The position numbers and the translations under genes are program-made. A DNA stretch of 26,554 nt. Origin: Lachnospiraceae bacterium (GTDB lineage Bacteria; Bacillota; Clostridia; Lachnospirales; Lachnospiraceae). The DNA lies in contig SFEV01000038.1 of NCBI GenBank assembly GCA_004557975.1, forward strand, positions 1 through 26,554, read 5' to 3'. Below the pieces are notes generated by a model. The model was not told the origin of the DNA. It saw nothing but the letters and a program-made list of their open reading frames with translations, and did no database searches. Below are positions 15,610-22,726 of this stretch, in pieces (position 1 is the first letter of the stretch; each line of letters opens with the position of its first letter).

Positions 15610-16788
15610 ATGAACGAATTACAGTTGAAATACGGCTGCAACCCCAATCAGAAGCCGTCCCGCATTTACATGGAAAACGGCGCAGAGCTTCCGATCAAAG
15701 TGCTTTCCGGCAGACCGGGCTACATCAATTTTCTTGACGCATTCAACGGCTGGCAGCTTGTAAAGGAGCTGAAGGAGGCCACAGGTCTTCCGGCTGCCAC
15801 TTCCTTCAAGCACGTGTCACCGGCAGGTGCGGCAGTGGGACTTCCGCTGGATGAGACACTGGCCAGGATTTACTGGGTAGATGATTATGAGAATCTGTCT
15901 CCGCTTGCGTGTGCGTACGCGAGAGCGAGAGGTGCGGACCGCATGTCATCCTTCGGTGACTTTATTGCACTGTCCGATGTCTGCGACAGAGATACTGCGC
16001 TTCTGATCAAACGTGAGGTTTCCGACGGTGTCATTGCGCCGGGATATACGGAGGAAGCTCTTGCTATCCTCGGAGAAAAGAAAAAAGGAAATTACAACGT
16101 GATCCAGATCGATGAGAGCTACCGTCCGGACCCAATCGAGCACAAGCAGGTGTATGGAGTGACTTTTGAGCAGGGTCGTCAGGAGCTGAAAATCGATGAT
16201 GCGCTGATCTCCAATTTCGTTACTGAAAAGAAAGAGATTCCGGCAGAGGCAGCGATGGATCTGAAGATCGCTCTGATTACGCTGAAATATACACAGTCCA
16301 ATTCTGTCTGCTACGTAAAGGGCGGACAGGCAATCGGTATCGGCGCCGGACAGCAGTCCCGTGTGCACTGCACACGCCTGGCAGGTCAGAAGGCAGACAA
16401 CTGGTTCCTGCGTCAGTGTCCGAAGGTACTGAACCTTCCGTTCTCTGACAGGATCACGAGAGCTGAGCGTGACAATGCAATCGACGTATATATCGGTTCC
16501 GAATATATGGATGTACTGGCAGACGGTGCATGGGAAAAGGTCTTCACGGAGAAGCCGGAAGTCTTTACAGAAGAGGAAAAGCGCGCATGGCTCGATCAGA
16601 TGACAGGCGTTTCTCTGGGTTCTGACGCATTCTTCCCGTTCTCCGATAATATTGAGCGAGCACACAAGTCAGGTGTGGCATATATTGCAGAGCCGGGCGG
16701 ATCTGTCCGTGATGAGGATGTGATTGCAACGTGCAACAAATACGGCATGGCGATGGCATTCACAGGTATCCGCCTGTTCCACCATTAA
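15610..16788 (+). CDS. AICAR formyltransferase (PurH transformylase domain only)
   Basis: A 392-residue enzyme that transfers the formyl group of 10-formyl-tetrahydrofolate to AICAR (ZMP), giving FAICAR. Only the AICARFT part of bifunctional PurH is present; the cyclohydrolase domain is missing and is replaced by the separate PurO-type gene upstream. The catalytic Lys67-His68 pair lies in SFKHVSPAGAA, matching KHxNPCG of PurH. GIGAGQQSRVHCTRLAGQKA matches the conserved GxGxGQxSRV stretch. The C-terminus (GMAMAFTGIRLFHH) is the family end. GGAGGAG precedes the start, and the gap to the upstream gene is only 33 bp, so the two form an operon. Confidence 0.93.
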   Translation: MNELQLKYGCNPNQKPSRIYMENGAELPIKVLSGRPGYINFLDAFNGWQLVKELKEATGLPAATSFKHVSPAGAAVGLPLDETLARIYWVDDYENLSPLACAYARARGADRMSSFGDFIALSDVCDRDTALLIKREVSDGVIAPGYTEEALAILGEKKKGNYNVIQIDESYRPDPIEHKQVYGVTFEQGRQELKIDDALISNFVTEKKEIPAEAAMDLKIALITLKYTQSNSVCYVKGGQAIGIGAGQQSRVHCTRLAGQKADNWFLRQCPKVLNLPFSDRITRAERDNAIDVYIGSEYMDVLADGAWEKVFTEKPEVFTEEEKRAWLDQMTGVSLGSDAFFPFSDNIERAHKSGVAYIAEPGGSVRDEDVIATCNKYGMAMAFTGIRLFHH

Positions 16789-16845
16789 TTGTTCCACCCT
16801 TAATATTGAAAGAGTGACACGGATTCTGAAGGTCACATAAAAATG

Positions 16846-16895
16846 GGTCCCCCCATGCATACAGAAAGGACTGTATTTCTATGCATGGGGAGACC
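16846..16895. terminator. Long bidirectional terminator between purine genes and pyrG
   Basis: CCCCATGCATA pairs with TATGCATGGGG, extended inside by ACAG/CTGT and outside by GGTC/GACC, spanning 16846-16895. T-rich sequence follows on the + strand (from 16896), and on the minus strand the hairpin is followed by CATTTTTATG. It should stop both the purine unit and pyrG. Confidence 0.92.
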
Positions 16896-16961
16896 TTTCT
16901 TCTTTTCTTACAAAAAAGAGATATTTTTTTATCCGAATTGTGATACTGTCCGGATTTTACG

Positions 16962-18575
16962 CTACTGTCTCGTCTGATGTACCTCAATTGCTGCGTCCAC
17001 AAAGCCGCGGAACAGCGGATGCGGGCGGTTCGGGCGGGATTTCAGCTCCGGATGAGCCTGCGTAGCGATAAAGAACGGGTGATCCTTCAGTTCAATCATT
17101 TCCACAATACGTCCGTCCGGTGACGTGCCTGACAGCGTCATGCCGTTGTCAGTCAGAACCTTGCGGTAATCATTGTTGACCTCGTAGCGATGTCTGTGGC
17201 GTTCGTGGATTTCTTCTGTCCCGTAGAGCTCATAAGCTTTTGTGGTTTTGTCGAGAATACAGGGCCAGGAGCCGAGACGCAGCGTACCGCCGATGTCCTC
17301 CACGCCGTTCTGGTCGGGCAGCAGTGCAATGACCGGGTACGGTGTCTGCGGATCAAGCTCAATACTGTGAGCATTTTCGAGTCCGGCAACATTGCGCGCG
17401 TATTCTACGATGGAAAGCTGCATGCCGAGACACAGCCCAAGGAACGGGATTCTGTTCAGGCGGGCGAAACGGATTGCCTCGATTTTTCCTTCGATTCCGC
17501 GGTCTCCGAAACCGCCGGGAACCAGAATTCCGTCCATGCCGGAGAGCAGCTCCTGTGCATTTTCCCGTGTGACATCCTCCGAGTTGATCCAGTGGATATT
17601 TACCGTCACGTGACTCATAATGCCGCCATGCTTCAGTGCTTCCACAACGCTGATGTAGGCATCGTGCAGAGAAATATATTTTCCGACGAGAGCAATATCA
17701 ACCTCCCCTGTGGGAGAACGGAGTGCGTCAACCATTTCTTTCCAGTCCGTCAGATCCGGTTCCGGACACGGGAGATGGAGACATTCGCAGGCAACCTGAG
17801 CCAGATTTTCCTTCTCCATTGCAAGAGGAGCTTCATATAAATATTCCACATCGAGATTCTGCAGGACGTGACTGCTTGGCACGTTGCAGAACAGGGCAAT
17901 TTTATCTTTGATCTGCTGTCCCAGCGGGTATTCGGAGCGGCAGACGATGATGTCCGGCCAGATTCCCATTCCCTGCAGTTCCTTTACACTTGCCTGGGTC
18001 GGTTTCGTCTTCATTTCACCGGAGGCTTTCAGGTAAGGAATGAGCGTGACATGGATCAGGATGGCATTTTCATGACCGATATCATGCTGAAACTGCCGGA
18101 TTGCCTCGAGAAACGGCTGGCTCTCAATGTCACCTACCGTACCGCCCACCTCGATAATCGCAATCTGCGTTTCATCTGTCGAGTAGTCGCGGTAGAAACG
18201 GCTTTTTATTTCGTTTGTAATGTGCGGGATCACCTGTACCGTTCCTCCGCCGTAATCTCCGCGTCTCTCCTTGTGGAGAACGGACCAGTATATTTTTCCC
18301 GTAGTTACGTTGGAATTTTTATTCAGACTCTCGTCGATAAAACGCTCATAATGGCCAAGGTCGAGATCCGTTTCCGCACCGTCATCTGTGACAAACACCT
18401 CTCCATGCTGGATCGGATTCATAGTTCCGGGATCGATATTGATGTAGGGGTCAAATTTCTGCATGGTTACTTTGTAGCCTCTGGCTTTAAGGAGCCGCCC
18501 GAGGGATGCCGCAGTGATTCCTTTGCCAAGTCCGGAAACAACGCCGCCGGTCACAAATACATATTTTACTGCCAT
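16962..18575 (-). CDS. pyrG: CTP synthase
   Basis: A 537-residue cytosolic enzyme making CTP from UTP, ATP and glutamine. The amidoligase domain (1 to about 270) starts with the P-loop GGVVSGLGKG (10-19) and has the conserved KFDPYINIDPGTMNPIQHGE (40-59) and DDGAETDLDLGHYERF (64-79). The class I glutamine amidotransferase domain (about 290-537) has Cys382 in FLGLCLGMQ and His508 with Glu510 in QAHPE. Length and motifs are complete. The start at 18575 is set by AGGAGG 6 bp upstream; the frame extends 35 codons further, but that part overlaps the leader hairpin and is not PyrG-like. A hairpin in the leader suggests attenuation. Confidence 0.97.
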   Translation of the reverse strand: MAVKYVFVTGGVVSGLGKGITAASLGRLLKARGYKVTMQKFDPYINIDPGTMNPIQHGEVFVTDDGAETDLDLGHYERFIDESLNKNSNVTTGKIYWSVLHKERRGDYGGGTVQVIPHITNEIKSRFYRDYSTDETQIAIIEVGGTVGDIESQPFLEAIRQFQHDIGHENAILIHVTLIPYLKASGEMKTKPTQASVKELQGMGIWPDIIVCRSEYPLGQQIKDKIALFCNVPSSHVLQNLDVEYLYEAPLAMEKENLAQVACECLHLPCPEPDLTDWKEMVDALRSPTGEVDIALVGKYISLHDAYISVVEALKHGGIMSHVTVNIHWINSEDVTRENAQELLSGMDGILVPGGFGDRGIEGKIEAIRFARLNRIPFLGLCLGMQLSIVEYARNVAGLENAHSIELDPQTPYPVIALLPDQNGVEDIGGTLRLGSWPCILDKTTKAYELYGTEEIHERHRHRYEVNNDYRKVLTDNGMTLSGTSPDGRIVEMIELKDHPFFIATQAHPELKSRPNRPHPLFRGFVDAAIEVHQTRQ

Positions 18576-18597
18576 GGTCTTCCTCCTGTTTTTCCCT

Positions 18598-18653
18598 GAA
18601 AATAAGAATACAGAAGCCACCCAGGGCGCCTTTGACCTGGTTGTCTTCTGTAT
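18598..18653 (-). promoter_or_regulatory. Terminator-like hairpin (attenuator) in the pyrG leader
   Basis: On the minus strand ATACAGAAG (18653-18645) pairs with CTTCTGTAT (18616-18608), and an inner CCAGG/CCTGG (18640-18636 with 18625-18621) extends the fold. It is followed by TCTTATTTTC. It lies between the promoter and the start codon, so it probably attenuates pyrG. Bacillus pyrG uses such a terminator controlled by CTP through G-stuttering at a GGGC start, but I see no GGGC at the likely start site here. Confidence 0.65.
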
Positions 18654-18705
18654 CAGTTTAACTGCAATATTTGTTCGCACAATATTTTTGATTTATAACT
18701 ATCTC

Positions 18706-18711
18706 ATTATA
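18706..18711 (-). promoter_or_regulatory. -10 box for pyrG
   Basis: A perfect TATAAT reads on the minus strand from 18711 to 18706, about 55 bp before the leader hairpin. The -35 at the usual spacing is poor (TGGATT or GGATTT), so an activator or another spacing may apply. Confidence 0.45.
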
Positions 18712-18793
18712 CAACTATCTTTTCCGGAAATCCATACTTTTTTTTATTAAATATCCAAGATGTCATATACTGGTTCCAGTTCAGCCATGCAGT

Positions 18794-18866
18794 AAAATGA
18801 AAAGCCGGACCGTGCAGATTCATACCCAGGGGGCACGCTGTCTGCAAAGGGCTGGCTTTTCATTTT
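18794..18866. other. 13-bp stem with structured 47-nt loop
   Basis: AAAATGAAAAGCC (18794-18806) pairs perfectly with GGCTTTTCATTTT (18854-18866). In the loop GCAGA (18814-18818) can pair with TCTGC (18841-18845), or CGTGC with GCACG. On the + strand the right arm ends in a T-rich run, so it could terminate a short RNA whose start might be a weak promoter with TATACT near 18770. It could equally be a small ncRNA, or part of a larger intergenic element. Confidence 0.4.
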
Positions 18867-18870
18867 CTGT

Positions 18871-18984
18871 GATGTGCGGGACGCACATCAGCCACAGACA
18901 GGAGCTGCGTAGCAGAGAATAGCCTGTGTAAACAGGCGGTCTGTGGCTTGCATGACGTGGTCAGTGGAAGAATGCTTCGCATTC
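18871..18984. other. Hairpin cluster, including a three-way junction
   Basis: Four perfect stems follow one another. GATGTGCG/CGCACATC (18871-18889, 3-nt loop) comes first. Next AGCCACAGAC/GTCTGTGGCT (18890-18899 with 18939-18948) encloses GCT/AGC (18904-18913) and GCCTGT/ACAGGC (18922-18937, GTAA loop), a three-way junction. GAATGC/GCATTC follows (18970-18984, TTC loop). There is no coding potential that I trust. It may be a structured RNA or a dispersed intergenic repeat. The 525 bp between pyrG and ftsH hold only this, the stem before it and the two promoters. Confidence 0.5.
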
Positions 18985-19060
18985 GAACACGCTGCGGGAG
19001 GAACGTCTCTGGCATTCCTGGATCTCAGACAGAGTTCACAAAACATTTAGAAATGTGGTA

Positions 19061-19089
19061 TTGATTTATGCCGAATGAGTACTTATAAT
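19061..19089 (+). promoter_or_regulatory. Promoter for ftsH
   Basis: TTGATT (19061-19066), a 17-bp spacer and a perfect TATAAT (19084-19089). Transcription should start near 19096, giving a leader of about 110 nt. The leader contains short hairpins (CTGTC/GACAG; GCCT-CCG with CGG-AGGC) but no T-run. Confidence 0.8.
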
Positions 19090-19206
19090 ATGAAATATCT
19101 GTCTCTGATGACAGACAGGAGTCTGCCTTTCCGGTTTCGGACAGGCGGCTGTATAAAATATGCAGCAGCATATTGTGGGATGCCCATCGGCAAATGAGGA
19201 GGAAAC

Positions 19207-21339
19207 ATGGATAATAATCAACAGGGAAACAACCGTCCGGGAGGCGGGAATCAGGGACCGCAGAGAAAACCGGGGAAGAATAATTCCACCTTTATGATAT
19301 TTCTGGTGATTACGCTTGCCACTCTGATCATTATGGCGGTACTGAATAATTTATGGAGCAGTTCATCGACGATGGAGATCACGTATGATGAGTTCCTTGA
19401 TCTTCTCGACAGCGGGAAGGTCACGAGTGTGACGATTTCGCCGAACCAGCTCGAGATAGAGACTGGCGGTGATCTTCTGGCAGAGCTGTTTGGCGGCAGC
19501 TCCGGCAAGGGCGTTACCTATTACACCGGTAATCCGGACGACCCGAACCTTGTGGCCAGACTTGACAAGGCAGGGGTGAAATTCAAGAAGGAGATTCCGG
19601 ATACGATGGCCAATCTCATCCTGAATCTTGTGCTGAGCTTTGCGCCGCTGCTTATCATATGGTTGATATTCGCTTTTGCCATAAGGAAAATGTCCGGCGG
19701 AGGCGGCGGAATCATGGGAGTCGGAAAGAGCAAGGCGAAGGTATATATCCAGAAGGAGACCGGGGTGACATTCAAAGATGTTGCCGGTCAGGATGAGGCG
19801 AAGGAGTCCCTGCAGGAGGTTGTGGACTTCCTGGAGAATCCGGGCAAGTATTCGACGATCGGTGCCAAGCTTCCGAAGGGTGCACTGCTGGTAGGCCCTC
19901 CGGGAACCGGTAAGACGCTGCTGGCAAAGGCAGTGGCAGGGGAGGCTAAATGCCCGTTCTTTTCCCTGTCAGGCTCAGATTTTGTGGAGATGTTTGTCGG
20001 CGTCGGTGCTTCCCGTGTCCGCGACCTGTTTGAGGAAGCGAAGAAAAATGCACCGTGTATTATTTTTATTGATGAGATTGATGCCATCGGAAAGAGCCGT
20101 GACAGCAGATACGGCGGAGGGAACGATGAGCGTGAGCAGACACTGAATCAGCTTCTGGCTGAGATGGATGGTTTTGACACGTCCAAAGGCCTTCTGGTGC
20201 TGGCGGCAACGAACCGTCCGGAAGTGCTCGATCAGGCGCTGCTGCGTCCCGGCCGTTTTGACCGTCGTGTGATTGTGGACAAGCCGGATTTGAAGGGACG
20301 TATTGACGTCCTGAAGGTACATGCGAAGGATGTCCATATGGATGAGACCGTTGATTTGGAAGCGATTGCACTGGCAACATCAGGTGCCGTAGGCTCTGAC
20401 CTTGCGAATATGATCAACGAGGCTGCAATTCTCGCAGTCAAGAAAGGCCGCAAGGCAGTATCACAGCAGGATCTGTTTGAATCTGTGGAGATTGTCCTGG
20501 TAGGTAAGGAGAAGAAGGATCGCATCCTCAGCAAGGAGGAGCGCAGTATCGTTTCCTATCACGAGGTGGGGCATGCCCTTGTCAGCGCTCTGCAGAAGGA
20601 TTCGGAGCCGGTTCAGAAGATCACCATTGTGCCGCGTACGATGGGCGCACTGGGATACGTTATGAATGTTCCGGAGGAAGAGAAGTTCCTGAATACGGAA
20701 AAAGAGATCCGTGCGATGCTGGTGGAATTTGTTGCAGGACGTGCTGCAGAGGAGATTGTATTTGATACGGTAACGACGGGAGCTGCCAATGATATTGAAA
20801 AGGCCACACGGGTTGCCCGCGCAATGGTTACACAGTATGGTATGTCGAAGCGTTTTGGTCTCATAGGACTTGAGGTGCAGGCAAACCAGTATCTCGACAA
20901 TCGTCCGGTCATGAACTGCAGTGACGTGACAGCAGCCGATGTGGATCAGGAAGTCATGCAGGTACTCAGAGAGTCCTACGATGAGGCGAAGCGCCTTCTG
21001 ACGGAACACCGCGCAGCTCTGGACAAAATCGCCGCTTTCCTGATTGAGAAAGAGACCATTACCGGAAAAGAATTTATGAAGATTTTCCGTGAGGTTGAGG
21101 GAATACAGGAAGAAGAAAGAAAAGAGCCGGTGTCAAGAATTACAGAGCGTACTGTGGAGGAAGAAGTACCGGCTGTGGGAGCAGCGGATGACGCTGTGGA
21201 GGCCGGAACGGATAGGACGGCTGCTGAAGCAGAGGTTATGGCTGTGGAAGCCGGAACGGACATGGCAGTTGCAGAAGATCCTGCAGCTGAGACTGATACT
21301 TCTGATGTTGAAGCGGAGAATCGGGAATCACAGCAGTGA
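19207..21339 (+). CDS. ftsH: ATP-dependent zinc metalloprotease FtsH
   Basis: A 710-residue membrane-anchored AAA+ protease that degrades misfolded membrane proteins and regulators. The N-terminus is Asn/Gly-rich. Transmembrane helices lie at about 28-48 and 137-160, enclosing the extracellular domain. The AAA+ module has Walker A GPPGTGKT (230-237), Walker B IIFIDEIDAIG (285-295) and the second region of homology ATNRPEVLDQALLRPGRFDR. The zinc site is HEVGH at 452-456, with Asp529 (GAANDIEKAT) as third ligand. The last 70 residues are an acidic, Ala/Glu-rich tail with AVEAGTD repeated at 663-669 and 679-685, an addition beyond the catalytic core. GAGGAGG precedes the ATG. Confidence 0.97.
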   Translation: MDNNQQGNNRPGGGNQGPQRKPGKNNSTFMIFLVITLATLIIMAVLNNLWSSSSTMEITYDEFLDLLDSGKVTSVTISPNQLEIETGGDLLAELFGGSSGKGVTYYTGNPDDPNLVARLDKAGVKFKKEIPDTMANLILNLVLSFAPLLIIWLIFAFAIRKMSGGGGGIMGVGKSKAKVYIQKETGVTFKDVAGQDEAKESLQEVVDFLENPGKYSTIGAKLPKGALLVGPPGTGKTLLAKAVAGEAKCPFFSLSGSDFVEMFVGVGASRVRDLFEEAKKNAPCIIFIDEIDAIGKSRDSRYGGGNDEREQTLNQLLAEMDGFDTSKGLLVLAATNRPEVLDQALLRPGRFDRRVIVDKPDLKGRIDVLKVHAKDVHMDETVDLEAIALATSGAVGSDLANMINEAAILAVKKGRKAVSQQDLFESVEIVLVGKEKKDRILSKEERSIVSYHEVGHALVSALQKDSEPVQKITIVPRTMGALGYVMNVPEEEKFLNTEKEIRAMLVEFVAGRAAEEIVFDTVTTGAANDIEKATRVARAMVTQYGMSKRFGLIGLEVQANQYLDNRPVMNCSDVTAADVDQEVMQVLRESYDEAKRLLTEHRAALDKIAAFLIEKETITGKEFMKIFREVEGIQEEERKEPVSRITERTVEEEVPAVGAADDAVEAGTDRTAAEAEVMAVEAGTDMAVAEDPAAETDTSDVEAENRESQQ

Positions 21340-21411
21340 AGCTGTGAGGAAGACAGACTGAAGTTCTGATTTTTCCCGGAATAACGACTGAAGGTACAGA
21401 TAAGCAGAATA

Positions 21412-21474
21412 AAAACCGGATTACCGCACAGCAGATGTAAACAGGACATCTGCATACGGCAGTCCGGTTTTGTA
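21412..21474. terminator. Bidirectional terminator after ftsH
   Basis: AAAACCGGA (21412-21420) pairs with TCCGGTTTT (21463-21471), with inner CCG/CGG and GCAGATGT/ACATCTGC. T residues follow on both strands. It separates ftsH from the convergent methyltransferase gene. Confidence 0.9.
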
Positions 21475-21502
21475 TTTTCCTTTTGTTTATCTGCCGGTCA
21501 GA

Positions 21503-22363
21503 TCATTCACGTGCCCATCGTCCGGAGGCACCACATGGAAGAATAAGACCGCTCTCCGTAACAGGAAGACCAATTTCCTGTGATTCTACATGGCCGCCGT
21601 ATTTTTTCAGCTCCGTTGCAATCATGTAAGTGAGTACGGCAGGTGCGAGACCTGTGGTATAGGAATTCACCAGAAAGAACAGCGGGTCATCGCTGAGCAG
21701 TTTTGTACAGAGCTGGATAAACGGATGAATGGATTCCTCAATTTTCCAGATTTCTCCCTTGGGTCCGCGGCCATAAGACGGAGGATCCATGATAATTCCG
21801 TCATAGTGATTGCCGCGCCGTATTTCGCGCTCCACAAACTTCATACAGTCATCTACGAGCCAGCGGATTGGAGCGTCGGAGAGTCCCGATGCACTGGCAT
21901 TTTCCTTTGCCCATCCGACCATACCTTTGGATGCATCCACGTGTGTGACATGTGCTCCGGCGGCAGCGGCGGCGAGTGTGGCTCCTCCGGTGTAAGCGAA
22001 CAGATTCAGAACTCTGACGGGACGTCCCGCATTGCGGATTTTGTCAGAGAACCAGTCCCAGTTAGTTGCCTGCTCGGGGAAAAGTCCCGTATGTTTAAAT
22101 GAAAAAGGCTTCAGATGAAAGGTCAGATCACGATAATGAATGCTCCACTGTTCCGGAAGCTGAAAAAATTCCCATTCTCCGCCGCCCTTTTTACTGCGAT
22201 GGTAGTGACCGTTCATCTTGTGCCAGCCATAATGCTGCTTCGGCGTGTTCCAGATCACCTGCGGGTCCGGACGCACGAGCAGATAATCCCCCCAACGCTC
22301 CAGCTTTTCTCCGTTTGACGTATCTATCACTTCATAATCCTTCCACTGATCTGCAATCCACAT
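21503..22363 (-). CDS. Class I SAM-dependent rRNA-type methyltransferase
   Basis: A 286-residue cytosolic methyltransferase. The N-terminal part (1 to about 105) is the family's own region (KDYEVIDTSNGEKLERWGDY). SAM-binding motif I is VLNLFAYTGGATL at 118-130, the acidic end of strand 2 is HVDASKGM (141-148), and the catalytic-site motif is IIMDPPSYGRGP (190-201). The pattern matches the SAM-methyltransferase group related to RlmI/RlmK that modify 23S rRNA. The modified base cannot be told. The start at 22363 is chosen because AGGAGG lies 4 bp upstream; the frame opens 13 codons earlier, without a site. It has its own promoter. Confidence 0.88.
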   Translation of the reverse strand: MWIADQWKDYEVIDTSNGEKLERWGDYLLVRPDPQVIWNTPKQHYGWHKMNGHYHRSKKGGGEWEFFQLPEQWSIHYRDLTFHLKPFSFKHTGLFPEQATNWDWFSDKIRNAGRPVRVLNLFAYTGGATLAAAAAGAHVTHVDASKGMVGWAKENASASGLSDAPIRWLVDDCMKFVEREIRRGNHYDGIIMDPPSYGRGPKGEIWKIEESIHPFIQLCTKLLSDDPLFFLVNSYTTGLAPAVLTYMIATELKKYGGHVESQEIGLPVTESGLILPCGASGRWARE

Positions 22364-22474
22364 AAAGCCTCCTGTATTTTGTAAATATGATGAAGAAAAC
22401 ATCTGTAATATCTGTTATATCCGGACAGAAAGAAGTTCCGGCATTGCAAAGCGCTTCTTCTGCAGTCCGTAGAC

Positions 22475-22503
22475 AGTATAAGCGATTTACGGGTTTGAAT
22501 CAA
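22475..22503 (-). promoter_or_regulatory. Promoter for the methyltransferase gene
   Basis: On the minus strand TTGATT (22503-22498), a 17-bp spacer and TATACT (22480-22475). The transcript would start near 22468, with a leader of about 105 nt that contains a weak CCGGA/TCCGG hairpin. Confidence 0.75.
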
Positions 22504-22549
22504 GTATAAAGATAGTTTAAAGGTTCTTTCTGAGTCAGGTAAAAAACAG

Positions 22550-22578
22550 TTGACGTGTCTATACAGCCTTATTATAAT
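22550..22578 (+). promoter_or_regulatory. Strong promoter for the putP-like gene
   Basis: TTGACG (22550-22555), a 17-bp spacer and a perfect TATAAT (22573-22578), the best promoter in the window. Transcription should start near 22585. Confidence 0.88.
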
Positions 22579-22584
22579 AGGGCA

Positions 22585-22726
22585 CATATTTTAATACATC
22601 AGCATGATAAAACATTACTTTGTCATACCTGTGAAAGGTACAGTTGTCGAGTGGACAGAGGGAGTTGGAACGAGACGTTTTCTGTACTGACGGCCAGGGA
22701 TGCTGACTGGAAAAAGGAGGAGAAAA
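22585..22726 (+). promoter_or_regulatory. Structured 5' leader of the putP-like gene
   Basis: The leader is about 142 nt. GTACAG and CTGTAC (either side of about 22640-22688) can close a junction holding GTC/GAC and AACG/CGTT hairpins, followed by a G-rich stretch before the AAGGAGG ribosome site. I cannot match it to a riboswitch class I know. It may be an unclassified regulatory RNA or simply a long untranslated leader. Confidence 0.35.

Noticed and set aside
16962..18680. Longer pyrG start at 18680
   Set aside because: The extra 35 residues overlap the leader hairpin, are not PyrG-like, and the AGGAGG site fits the start at 18575.
18776..18870. Signal recognition particle RNA or 6S RNA near ftsH
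   Set aside because: The conserved SRP loop sequence and the 6S central bubble are not present.
22640..22700. Glycine-riboswitch-like core in the putP leader
   Set aside because: Only a loose resemblance around AACGAGACG; the conserved glycine-aptamer 3' core is missing.
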